From CAWJHE01 sp964614855 (GTDB taxonomy: Bacteria > Chloroflexota > Anaerolineae > Anaerolineales > UBA4823): 28,051 bases of DNA. Under the pieces are notes generated by a model that saw only the letters and a list, made by a program, of their open reading frames with translations, did not search any database and was not told the origin of the DNA. Positions 6,343-14,261 of the stretch are shown here, piece after piece. Location: the NCBI GenBank assembly GCA_964614855.1, contig CAZTMX010000012.1, forward strand, positions 1 to 28,051, written 5' to 3'. Position numbers and translations under genes: made by a program. Within the stretch, counting starts at the first letter, position 1. Each line of letters starts with the position of its first letter.

Positions 6343-8415
6343 TTACTCCTCTTTCGCTGCAGCAAGTTCTTTCTGGCGGGCAGCGATGATTTCCTGTCCC
6401 AGGTGAGCCGGGACCACTTCATAACTGGCGAACTCCATGGTGAAGATGCCGCGACCACCGGTCATTGAGCGCAAATCAGTGGTATAACGCTGCATTTCAG
6501 CCAGGGGGACAGAGGCGGTTACAACCGACCTGCCTTTTTCGGTATCCATACCCTGAACTCGGGCCCGGCGTGTGTTGAGATCGCCAAGGATATCGCCCAT
6601 GTTGGATTCGGGTACAACGATACGGACATTCATCAAGGGCTCCAACAGCACCGGTGCTGCATCCTTGACACACAATTTGAAAGCTTCACGACCGGCAATT
6701 TCAAAAGCCACCGGTTTAGAATCTACAGGATGTTCCTTACCGTCATATACGGAGACTTTTACATTTTTAATCGGGAAGCCTGCAACAGCGCCTTCTTTCA
6801 TTACGCTCTTGATGCCCTTTTCGATGGCGGGCATATAGCTTGATGAAACCGCGCCGCCAAAGACATCATTCGAGAATGCATAATCTTCCTCGTGCAGCGG
6901 TTCAATGCGCATGGCGACTTCCGCAAACTGCCCTGCGCCGCCGGTCTGCTTTTTGTGGCGGTAGGTTGCCTGGCCGCCCTTGGTAATGCTTTCACGGTAT
7001 GGCACGCGCGGCTCTTCGTATGCCAGGCCTGTCTGGAACTTGCTTTCCGCTTTACGTAGTGCAACATCGATATGCTGATCGCCCATACCCTGCAGGATGG
7101 TCTGGTTGGTGCTGGGTTCCTGCGACCAGGTGAGGGTCATATCTTCCTCGCACAAACGGTTGAGTGTCGGGCTGATCTTAGCCGAGTCTGCCTGGGTTTT
7201 CGGCGTTACCGCCACGCGGTACAGCGCGTGGGGATAGGTAGGCGTGGGCAGCGTAAGCGGATGACCTTTATCACACAGCGTATCGCCAGTAGATGTGGCG
7301 CTCAGTTTTGGCACCGAGGCAATATCGCCTGCGTGCACCATCTTGAAGGGGATGGCTTCCTTACCACGCAGCAGGTGCATGGTGCCAATACGTTCCTCTA
7401 CCCCTTTGCCCTGGTTCCAAACACGGGAATCGGAGCTGACAACGCCCGAATAGGTGCGGAAATAAGTGATCTTACCGACAAAAGGATCAGCTGTGGTCTT
7501 CCAAACATAGGCTGCCAGTGGACCTGAGTCAATTGCTTTGAGCTCTTCTTCGCCACTTTTTCCCTGAGCAGTGACCGTGGGTATCTGGGCAGGGTTTGGC
7601 AGCAATTCGATCATGCCATCCAACAAACGCGCCAGACCCATTTCAGCTGAACCAGCGGCAACAAATACCGGAGCGAAGGCGCAGGAGCGCACCCCTTCTA
7701 CAAGACCTGTTTGTATTTCTTCAGGGCTGAGGTCCTCACCTTCCAGGTACTTTTCCAACAGGCTGTCTTCACCCTCGGCGGCAGCTTCAATCAGCTCCAT
7801 TCGAGCTGTCTCGACAGCATCAGCAAATTCGGCAGGGATTTCCACAGCGGTTTTGCCGTCACCAGGGTAAGCTTTCATGGTAAGCAAATCCAGAACGCCT
7901 TTGAAATCCCCGCGCTCGCCCCAGGGTAGCTGTACCGGGATCAAACGCATATCCGAGATCTCCCGGGCTGATTCCAATGCTTTGGTAAAATTTGCATTAT
8001 CCCGGTTCATTTTGTTGATCACCACCAGGCGTGGTAGATTGAACTGGTCGCAATACCCCCAGGCGATTTCTGTACCAACTTCGGCGCCCGAGACAGAATC
8101 AACCAGGACGACCGCACTATCTGCCACACGAAGTGCAGAGATGACCTCTCCGATAAAGTCTGTGTAACCCGGTGTGTCCAGGAGATTGAGCTTGTGATTG
8201 CGGTATTCAACTGGGATTACTGCGGTAGAAAGCGAGATGCCTCGCCGGACTTCTTCTTCTTCGAAATCCCCAGTTGTGGTACCATCTTCAATTTTTCCTA
8301 AACGAGTGGTTGCCCCGGTAAAGTGTAAAAACGCTTCCGCCAGCATGGTTTTTCCTGCACTGCTGTGCGAAACAAGGGCAATATTGCGAATGAACTCGGT
8401 GGTGTATTCCTTCAT
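6343..8415 (-). CDS. Elongation factor G-like translational GTPase (EF-G2/FusA-like), 690 aa
   Basis: Full-length EF-G architecture: a GTPase domain (about 1-265), a beta-barrel domain II (about 290-370), then domains III-V to the end. GTPase motifs: P-loop SHSSAGKT (16-23), switch I RRGISLST (57-64), DTPGY (80-84) and NKMN (134-137). Canonical EF-G has AHIDAGKT at the P-loop and DTPGH in switch II; here the catalytic histidine position is Tyr84. From memory, this pattern is that of the EF-G-like/EF-G2 branch rather than the main EF-G, so the cell should have another fusA elsewhere. The exact role is unknown; ribosome-linked GTPase activity is inferred. AAAGG is seven bases before the ATG. 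It has its own promoter and a terminator. Confidence 0.93.
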   Translation of the reverse strand: MKEYTTEFIRNIALVSHSSAGKTMLAEAFLHFTGATTRLGKIEDGTTTGDFEEEEVRRGISLSTAVIPVEYRNHKLNLLDTPGYTDFIGEVISALRVADSAVVLVDSVSGAEVGTEIAWGYCDQFNLPRLVVINKMNRDNANFTKALESAREISDMRLIPVQLPWGERGDFKGVLDLLTMKAYPGDGKTAVEIPAEFADAVETARMELIEAAAEGEDSLLEKYLEGEDLSPEEIQTGLVEGVRSCAFAPVFVAAGSAEMGLARLLDGMIELLPNPAQIPTVTAQGKSGEEELKAIDSGPLAAYVWKTTADPFVGKITYFRTYSGVVSSDSRVWNQGKGVEERIGTMHLLRGKEAIPFKMVHAGDIASVPKLSATSTGDTLCDKGHPLTLPTPTYPHALYRVAVTPKTQADSAKISPTLNRLCEEDMTLTWSQEPSTNQTILQGMGDQHIDVALRKAESKFQTGLAYEEPRVPYRESITKGGQATYRHKKQTGGAGQFAEVAMRIEPLHEEDYAFSNDVFGGAVSSSYMPAIEKGIKSVMKEGAVAGFPIKNVKVSVYDGKEHPVDSKPVAFEIAGREAFKLCVKDAAPVLLEPLMNVRIVVPESNMGDILGDLNTRRARVQGMDTEKGRSVVTASVPLAEMQRYTTDLRSMTGGRGIFTMEFASYEVVPAHLGQEIIAARQKELAAAKEE

Positions 8416-8513
8416 ACGAAAACCTTTCTAGAAAAAATATGTAATTCTAAATGGTCAGATCCAACCGGACGACCACATGATGTCCAAATTCACCTACTAC
8501 GCGACAATCGTCA

Positions 8514-8542
8514 ATTGTAAAGTATCTTTCGATCCTTGTCAA
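8514..8542 (-). promoter_or_regulatory. Sigma-70-type promoter of the EF-G-like gene
   Basis: On the minus strand a perfect TTGACA (complement of 8537-8542) is separated by exactly 17 bases from TACAAT (complement of 8514-8519). The hexamers and spacing are identical to those of the tRNA-Ala promoter. Transcription would start near 8507, giving a leader of about 90 bases. The rest of the 246-base divergent gap (8416-8661) shows only a short CGATT-AA-AATCG dyad (8597-8608) and no clear plus-strand promoter. Confidence 0.85.
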
Positions 8543-8661
8543 AGTTTTTCGCCAGATAAGGCCGGGGTTTTCGAAAGCTACCTTTAAAAGAATAATCGAT
8601 TAAAATCGTAGCATAGTCATCAGCCGGTATTTTTGTATCCATGTGAAAGATTGAGCGTATA

Positions 8662-9222
8662 GTGGATTTTCTTCGAAAACTTATTTTCCAGATTACCTAT
8701 CTTCAAAGCCCTCCCTGGGATACGGGGATCTCTCCGCCAGAGCTCATCGCCTTCATTGAAAAGAATTCACCTGGAAAAGCTTTGGATCTGGGCTGTGGAA
8801 CCGGGACAAATGCCATCACACTGGCAAAACATGGGTGGGAAGTGGTTGGAGTGGATTACATCCGGCGCGCCATCCAAACTGCTCGCCAGAAAGCACTCCA
8901 GGCCAGAGTAGATGTAAAATTCTTGTTGCACGATGTAACCCGATTGGATGAATTGAGTGTAAATTTTGACCTGGTTCTGGATATCGGCTGTTTTCATAAC
9001 CTTCCGCAGGATGGAAAGACCAGGTACCTCAAACAACTAGAAAGGTTATCTGCGCCTGCAGGGGCATTTTTATTATATGGGTTTGTCCAACAGCCAGGAA
9101 AGAATACAGGAATTTCAGAAGCAGATATTTCGCAAATGAGCAAAATAAAAAAACTGCATTGGCGCCAGGACGGATTTGATCAAGGCGAAAGACCATCTGC
9201 CTGGTTTCTGTTCAAAGATTGA
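8662..9222 (+). CDS. Class I SAM-dependent methyltransferase, 186 aa
   Basis: A small Rossmann-fold methyltransferase. SAM-binding motif I is ALDLGCGTGTN (40-50). The acidic residue ending the second strand is Asp65 in VVGVDYI. The motif at the end of strand 4 is LVLDIGCFHNLP near 111-122. The layout, with PPWDTG at 18-23 before motif I, resembles the thiopurine-methyltransferase/TehB-like small methyltransferases. The substrate is not identifiable. The start is GTG: an in-frame stop lies 16 bases upstream and no ATG precedes the conserved part. No strong Shine-Dalgarno is seen, so expression may be low. It is divergent from the EF-G-like gene and 95 bases before lepA, and it is likely unrelated in function to either. 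Confidence 0.85.
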   Translation: MDFLRKLIFQITYLQSPPWDTGISPPELIAFIEKNSPGKALDLGCGTGTNAITLAKHGWEVVGVDYIRRAIQTARQKALQARVDVKFLLHDVTRLDELSVNFDLVLDIGCFHNLPQDGKTRYLKQLERLSAPAGAFLLYGFVQQPGKNTGISEADISQMSKIKKLHWRQDGFDQGERPSAWFLFKD

Positions 9223-9317
9223 GATGATACTTCAACCTGATGATGATTTCCGCAGATTGCAGGGTTAAAAGGAAGCAATTCAGAAGAAAGTAAAATAAGG
9301 TATACTTCAGCCCGCAT

Positions 9318-11120
9318 ATGAGAACGAATCACATTCGCAACTTCTGTATCATCGCCCATATCGATCATGGAAAATCCACCCTGGCTGACCGATTGCTCCA
9401 GCTCACGGGCACGATTTCCGATCGCGAAATGACCGACCAGGTTTTGGATACCATGGATTTGGAACGCGAAAAAGGCGTCACCATCAAAGCCTCTGCTGTG
9501 CGTATGAATTACACAGCCAGGGACGGATCTGCCTATGAACTTAACCTGATCGACACCCCTGGGCATGTGGACTTTGGCTACGAGGTCAGTCGCGCCCTCT
9601 TTGCCTGCGAAGGCGCATTGCTAATCATCGATGCCTCGCAAGGAATTGAGGCGCAAACCCTGGCGAATATGTACCTGGCCCTGGAAGCAGACCTGGAGAT
9701 TATCCCGGTCATTAACAAAATCGACCTGATCTCTGCCCGCCCGGATGAAGTGGCAGAGGAAATCAGCAATTTGCTGGGTACACCCCAGGAACAGATCCTG
9801 CGTATTTCCGCCAAGGCGGGTATCAATGTCGAAGAAGTCTTAGAGGCAGTTGTCACCCAGGTGCCGCCACCCAAAGGTGATGACCAGGCGCCTGTGCGCG
9901 CCCTGATCTTTGATTCCCACTATGATCCTTACAAGGGTGTGGTGGCGTATCTCCGCGTGATAGATGGTGAAATTAAGCCCAACGACAATATTTTACTGAT
10001 GTCCACCAATACCACCCTCAAACCTGTGGAGATCGGCATATTTTCACCGAATATGATACCGGCGGCTTCACTTGCCGCCGGCGAAGTGGGGTATATTGCC
10101 ACCGGTCTGAAGACTGTGCGTGAATGCCGCGTGGGCGATACCATCACCCTGGCAAGCAAACCAGCCGCCGAACCTGTACCTGGCTACCAGAAAGTAAAAC
10201 CCATGGTTTTCGCTGGGATTTACCCGGTGGAAGGCGAAGATTACGAAGACTTGAAGGAATCACTGGAGAAGCTGCAGCTAAACGATGCTTCATTAGTGTA
10301 TGAGCCAGAAACCTCGCAGGCACTTAATTTTGGCTTCCGCTGCGGTTTCCTGGGGATGTTCCACATGGAGATCATCCAGGAGCGGCTGGAACGCGAGTAC
10401 GATTTGGATATCATCGTCACTGCACCATCGGTAGAATATGAAGTGTTGAAGCGTTCCGGTGAAGTGATCACCATTGATTCTCCTGCTGAGCTGCCCGCAG
10501 AAGATGAGATTGATGAGGTGCGCGAGCCATGGATGAAGATCCAGATTTTCACACCGGTGGAATTTTACGGTACGGTGATGGAGCTGGCAAAAAGGCGTAG
10601 AGGGATTTTTGTCGAGCAGGAGTACCCGGCGACCAATCGGGTATTACTGCACTTTGAGATCCCGCTTTCCGAATTGATCGTTGATTTCTTTGATCTGCTT
10701 AAGTCCCGTACAAGGGGCTATGCTTCGTTGGATTACCAGTTTTCCGATTACCGTCCAGACAACCTGGTGAAATTAGAAATCCTGGTCAATGACGAGCCCG
10801 TGGATGCACTGGCTTCCATCGTCCACCGCAATGATGCTTATCACAAAGGCCAGGCGATCATTACCAAATTGAAAGATATCATCCCACGCCAATTGTTTGT
10901 GGTACCCATCCAGGCCTACGCAGCTGGTCGTGTGATCTCGCGCGCCAATGTCAAAGCAATCCGCAAAGATGTGTTGGCGAAGTGTTACGGCGGCGATATC
11001 ACGCGCAAGAAGAAATTACTGGAAAAACAAAAGCGCGGCAAGAAACGCATGAAAATGGTGGGGAATGTGGAAATCCCACAGGAAGCTTTCCTGGCTGTGC
11101 TGCGGGTTGGGGAGGATTGA
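9318..11120 (+). CDS. lepA: Elongation factor 4 (LepA), 600 aa
   Basis: A ribosome-associated GTPase that back-translocates or remodels stalled ribosomes and affects initiation. GTPase motifs: P-loop AHIDHGKS (13-20), switch I KGVTIKA with Thr55, DTPGHVDF (79-86) with the catalytic histidine intact, and NKID (133-136). The length of 600 matches LepA. The LepA-specific C-terminal domain is clear from AAGRVISRANVKAIRKDVLA to the lysine-rich KKKLLEKQKRGKKRMK and the NVEIPQEAFLAVL end. The Shine-Dalgarno is weak: only AAGG at 9297-9300, 17 bases before the ATG. The 95-base upstream gap holds a possible -10 (TATACT at 9301-9306) but no matching -35. The downstream flippase-like gene overlaps its 3' end. 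Confidence 0.97.
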   Translation: MRTNHIRNFCIIAHIDHGKSTLADRLLQLTGTISDREMTDQVLDTMDLEREKGVTIKASAVRMNYTARDGSAYELNLIDTPGHVDFGYEVSRALFACEGALLIIDASQGIEAQTLANMYLALEADLEIIPVINKIDLISARPDEVAEEISNLLGTPQEQILRISAKAGINVEEVLEAVVTQVPPPKGDDQAPVRALIFDSHYDPYKGVVAYLRVIDGEIKPNDNILLMSTNTTLKPVEIGIFSPNMIPAASLAAGEVGYIATGLKTVRECRVGDTITLASKPAAEPVPGYQKVKPMVFAGIYPVEGEDYEDLKESLEKLQLNDASLVYEPETSQALNFGFRCGFLGMFHMEIIQERLEREYDLDIIVTAPSVEYEVLKRSGEVITIDSPAELPAEDEIDEVREPWMKIQIFTPVEFYGTVMELAKRRRGIFVEQEYPATNRVLLHFEIPLSELIVDFFDLLKSRTRGYASLDYQFSDYRPDNLVKLEILVNDEPVDALASIVHRNDAYHKGQAIITKLKDIIPRQLFVVPIQAYAAGRVISRANVKAIRKDVLAKCYGGDITRKKKLLEKQKRGKKRMKMVGNVEIPQEAFLAVLRVGED

Positions 11121-12159
11121 AATCGCTGCAGAAAATCCTTCCAGAACGAACTGGAGAAGTGTCCTCCCTGGTCTGATCATCAGTGCAACTTCGCTGGTTA
11201 TCGTATTCTATCTGGCAGATTGGAGCCAGTTTCTTCAAGCGCTAAAGCTGGCAAATTACGGCTTTATCGCCATTTTTCTTTTAATTACCTGCACCTGGCT
11301 GGCGACGCGCGCAGTGGTTTGGCGCACATTACTAAACGATCATTACACCTGGCTCCAGGTATTCCTGGCGATCAACCAAGGATACCTGCTCAACAATATC
11401 CTGCCGTTTCGCCTGGGCGAAGTTGGCAGAGCATACTTGCTGAGCAAAAAAAACAGCACAATAAAAGAGCAGCCAAAACTCGGTTTTTTTTATGTCTTCT
11501 CCACCATTCTCATTGAGAGGCTGCTGGATATTGCCATGGCTGTGGGATTGCTTTTCATTACGCTGCCCTTTGTCGTCGGCGCCAGTTGGGCGCTGCAGGC
11601 CGGGTTATTTGCAGCCGTGCTGGTCGTCTTCGGGTTTGGGTGCTTATTCTGGCTTGCACGTAACAGGAACTGGGCTGTGGAGAAGTTTGCCCTGCTAACG
11701 GGGCGTATCTCCTTTCTTAAAAGTATAGGTGAGAAGCACCTGCAGCCGTTTCTCAGCGGCTTGGCGTCATTAACCAGCCCCAAACGCTTTATCATGGTTA
11801 GCCTCTTGATGCTAACCAACTGGGGCATTGCCGTCTTGCAGTACACCCTGCTGATGCTGGCTTTCTTCCCGCAGGCAAAGCTTTTATGGGCTGCCTTCAG
11901 CCTGGGGGTGATTTCGCTGGGAATTGCCGCACCTTCATCGCCAGGCGCGCTGGGCATCCTGGAACTCACCATGGTTGGCGCACTCTCGCTTTTCGGGTTG
12001 GATGCCTCGACTTCACTGGCCCTGGCGGTCACCGCTCACTTGACAAATTACCTGTTGACCGGCGCGATTGGCGCGTATGCCCTGGCGCGCGACGGCCAAA
12101 CCCTGGCTGGTCTTTTCCAACGCACCAGGCAGGTATCGCAAGAAATTCGACATGAGTAA
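11107..12159 (+). CDS. LPG-synthase-TM / YbhN (UPF0104)-type integral membrane protein, flippase-like, about 350 aa
   Basis: Polytopic protein with about eight hydrophobic segments and the family signature NNILPFRLGEVGRAYLL around residue 100. A second conserved segment, PSSPGALGILELTMVGALSL, lies at about 277-296. This family (lysylphosphatidylglycerol-synthase transmembrane region, YbhN, AglD relatives) is often found next to glycosyltransferases and is thought to aid lipid or lipid-linked sugar translocation; that role is inferred here. The start is uncertain. No ATG or GTG lies between the lepA stop and the first helix. TTG at 11107 (14-base overlap with lepA) was chosen; an ATG at 11065 would give 364 residues. 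GGGGAGG at 11109-11115 has no canonical start at the right distance. GT4 starts nine bases after its stop. Confidence 0.82.
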   Translation: MGRIEIAAENPSRTNWRSVLPGLIISATSLVIVFYLADWSQFLQALKLANYGFIAIFLLITCTWLATRAVVWRTLLNDHYTWLQVFLAINQGYLLNNILPFRLGEVGRAYLLSKKNSTIKEQPKLGFFYVFSTILIERLLDIAMAVGLLFITLPFVVGASWALQAGLFAAVLVVFGFGCLFWLARNRNWAVEKFALLTGRISFLKSIGEKHLQPFLSGLASLTSPKRFIMVSLLMLTNWGIAVLQYTLLMLAFFPQAKLLWAAFSLGVISLGIAAPSSPGALGILELTMVGALSLFGLDASTSLALAVTAHLTNYLLTGAIGAYALARDGQTLAGLFQRTRQVSQEIRHE

Positions 12160-12168
12160 ACCCGACGC

Positions 12169-13329
12169 ATGAAGATCTTGATCGCATTGACTTATTACCG
12201 CCCACATTATTCAGGGTTGACTATTTACGCTGAGCGGGAGGCGCGCGCCCTGGTGGAGTGCGGTCATGAAGTGACCATCCTTACTTCGCGCTTTGATAAA
12301 AGCCTGCCTGCACGAGAAATGCGCGACGGGGTGGAGATCATACGCTTGAATGTCTGGCTGCGCATCAGCAAAGGGGTGATCATGCCGGGCATGCTTCCCT
12401 GGTCGTGGAAGCTGGCGCGTCAGGCGGATGTGATCCATTTGCACACGCCGCAATTAGATGCTGCGCCGATCGCCTTGATGGCGCGCATCCTTCATAAACC
12501 AGTAGTCCTGACCTATCATTGTGATTTATCGCTGCCTTCAGGGTTTATTCACTTCCTGGCAAACCAGGCATCCAACCTGGCGAACCATATCACCGCCCGT
12601 GCAGCTGATGTGATCGTCCACAACACCCAGGATTATGCCGACCACTCAAAATTCCTAAAACAATATTCAGATAAGGTAAAGCCCGTTTACCCACCTGTAG
12701 AAGTAGCGCCAATCAGCGAGAAGGATCGCACAGATTTCCGCGCAAAACATCAGGTACAACCTGATCAGAAGATCATCGGGATGGCAGCCCGGCTGGTCAC
12801 CGAAAAAGGTGTGGAATACCTGGCGCAAGCGCTGCCCGCTATCCTGCAGCAACATCCAACTGCCAGGGTATTGTTTGTCGGTCCGTACCAGAACCTGATT
12901 GGGGAAGAACAATACGCTGTGAAAGTACTGCCAATGATCGAGCAGCTTGGCGTGCACTGGACTTTCCTGGGTGTGGTACCCCCTGAAGAATTATCGGCTT
13001 TCTACCGGGAGGCTACCGTCACCGTGCTGCCAAGCATCAATAAAACGGAGTCCTTTGGCATCGTCCAGGTGGAATCGATCCTCAGCGGAACACCTGTAGT
13101 GGCCTCGGATGTCCCAGGGATCCGCGTCCCGGTGCAAGCCACTGGCTGCGGTCTGGTGACGCCGCCTGCAGACAGCGCTGCGCTGGCGATGGCAATTAAC
13201 AAAATCCTCAGCCAACCTGAGGCCTACAAAGGACACCCCGAGCATCTTTTGAACGCAAGCAAACCGCAAACAGTTGCTCAAATTTACCAAGAAATTTTTT
13301 CAGAATTAATCAAGAAATACCGGCAGTGA
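12169..13329 (+). CDS. GT4 family glycosyltransferase, 386 aa
   Basis: A GT-B fold retaining glycosyltransferase of family 4, acting at the cytoplasmic face and moving sugar from a nucleotide-sugar donor. The N-terminal acceptor domain starts MKILIALTYYRPHYSG, with a glycine-rich loop and HEVTILTS at 33-40. The C-terminal donor domain has AARLVTEKGVE (206-216; Arg208 and Lys213 are the usual phosphate-binding pair) and the EX7E motif Glu294-Glu302 in TESFGIVQVESILSG. GTPVVASDVPGI (307-318) is also typical. No membrane segment is seen. It lies nine bases after the flippase-like gene and six bases before the methyltransferase, in one transcription unit. The relatives include mannosyl- and glucosyltransferases of lipid-anchored glycans, but donor and acceptor cannot be fixed. 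Confidence 0.93.
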   Translation: MKILIALTYYRPHYSGLTIYAEREARALVECGHEVTILTSRFDKSLPAREMRDGVEIIRLNVWLRISKGVIMPGMLPWSWKLARQADVIHLHTPQLDAAPIALMARILHKPVVLTYHCDLSLPSGFIHFLANQASNLANHITARAADVIVHNTQDYADHSKFLKQYSDKVKPVYPPVEVAPISEKDRTDFRAKHQVQPDQKIIGMAARLVTEKGVEYLAQALPAILQQHPTARVLFVGPYQNLIGEEQYAVKVLPMIEQLGVHWTFLGVVPPEELSAFYREATVTVLPSINKTESFGIVQVESILSGTPVVASDVPGIRVPVQATGCGLVTPPADSAALAMAINKILSQPEAYKGHPEHLLNASKPQTVAQIYQEIFSELIKKYRQ

Positions 13330-13335
13330 TTTGGT

Positions 13336-14160
13336 ATGAGTGAAAAGCCAATCAGGGAAATAAGTAAAGAAAAAGATTACCTGTTCCTCAATTTGAGAGA
13401 GCTGCCCTATTTTCGCGGGCTGCTGCGGGCAGTGGAAGCGCGTTTCTACCAGGAGATCGATTTGCCAGGACCAATCCTGGATATTGGTAGCGGCGATGGG
13501 CAGTTTGCTTCAGTGACTTTTGACCGGGTGCTGGATGTTGGCATTGACCCATGGTGGCAGCCAACTCAAGAAGCTTCCAAACGTGGAAAATACAAATTGC
13601 TGCTGCAGTCAGAAGGCAGCCATATCCCCTTTCCTTCTGATTACTTCGGCAGCGCCTTTAGCAATTCCGTGCTGGAGCATATTCCAGACCTTGACCCGGT
13701 GTTAATGGAAACCAACCGTGTGCTGCAGCCCGGCGCGGCGCTGGTGTTTTGCGTTCCAAACCATCAATTTCTCTCCAGTCTCTCGATTGGCCGGTTTCTT
13801 GACCGCATTGGGCTGCAGCGGTTTGGAGACCTTTATCGTGCTTTTTTCAACCGCATTGCCCGGCATTATCACTGCGATGAGCCAGTGGTCTGGCAAAAAC
13901 GACTTGAACAGGCGGGGTTCCAGGTGGAGAGGTGGTGGCATTATTACCCCGTCAAATCCATGCAGGTGACCGAATGGGGGCACTATCTCGGATTACCTTC
14001 ATTAATAAGCCGCAAGCTAACCGGCCGCTGGATACTCTCACCAACGCATTGGAACCTGTACTTCACCGAGCGTGCTTTAAAAAAATATTACAATGAAAAC
14101 CCAATCAGCGATGACGGGGTATGCACCTTTTATATTGCCAGAAAGCGAAAAGGGGCGTAA
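13336..14160 (+). CDS. Class I SAM-dependent methyltransferase of the glycan cluster, 274 aa
   Basis: A Methyltransf_11-type domain with SAM motif I ILDIGSGDGQF (47-57), the strand-2 acidic position around Asp71 in DVGIDPWW, and FSNSVLEHIPDLDPVLME at about 107-124. This is typical of the small-molecule methyltransferases that often lie in glycan or lipid loci. The C-terminal 130 residues carry aromatic, basic segments (RWWHYYPVKSMQV) that could form the acceptor site. The start ATG is six bases after the GT4 stop; the upstream Shine-Dalgarno is weak, so coupling to GT4 translation is likely. The methylated group (a sugar hydroxyl, a lipid or other) is not known. A quinone/ubiquinone-type methyltransferase is the main alternative, but the neighbours favour glycan decoration. 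Confidence 0.85.
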   Translation: MSEKPIREISKEKDYLFLNLRELPYFRGLLRAVEARFYQEIDLPGPILDIGSGDGQFASVTFDRVLDVGIDPWWQPTQEASKRGKYKLLLQSEGSHIPFPSDYFGSAFSNSVLEHIPDLDPVLMETNRVLQPGAALVFCVPNHQFLSSLSIGRFLDRIGLQRFGDLYRAFFNRIARHYHCDEPVVWQKRLEQAGFQVERWWHYYPVKSMQVTEWGHYLGLPSLISRKLTGRWILSPTHWNLYFTERALKKYYNENPISDDGVCTFYIARKRKGA

Positions 14161-14189
14161 TCCTTTCCTGGGTAACCCACTCTATGCTT

Positions 14190-14195
14190 TATAAT
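14190..14195 (+). promoter_or_regulatory. Candidate -10 box before the GT-C block
   Basis: A perfect TATAAT lies in the 101-base gap between the methyltransferase and the first GT39-like gene. This is one of the larger gaps in the glycan cluster. No convincing -35 hexamer is found at 15-19 bases; TTTCCT sits at a spacing of 20. If used, transcription would start near 14202 with a leader of about 60 bases. Confidence 0.3.
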
Positions 14196-14261
14196 CAAGG
14201 TTTGAAGTTTGGGAGTAATTATTATCCTGGCTAAACTAGATCCTTGAGGTTTTCTCCACCC

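Noticed and set aside
9301..9306. TATACT just before lepA as a promoter giving an almost leaderless mRNA
   Set aside because: No -35 hexamer at 15-19 bases and the predicted start would be only about five bases before the ATG; too weak to call.
11490..12032. 180-codon minus-strand frame opposite the flippase-like gene
   Set aside because: Composition of an antisense shadow; the plus strand has the family motif and helices.
14149..14178. AAAGG...CCTTT and TGGG-TAA-CCCA small dyads after the methyltransferase gene as a terminator
   Set aside because: Stems of four to five bases with no T-tract; not enough for an intrinsic terminator.
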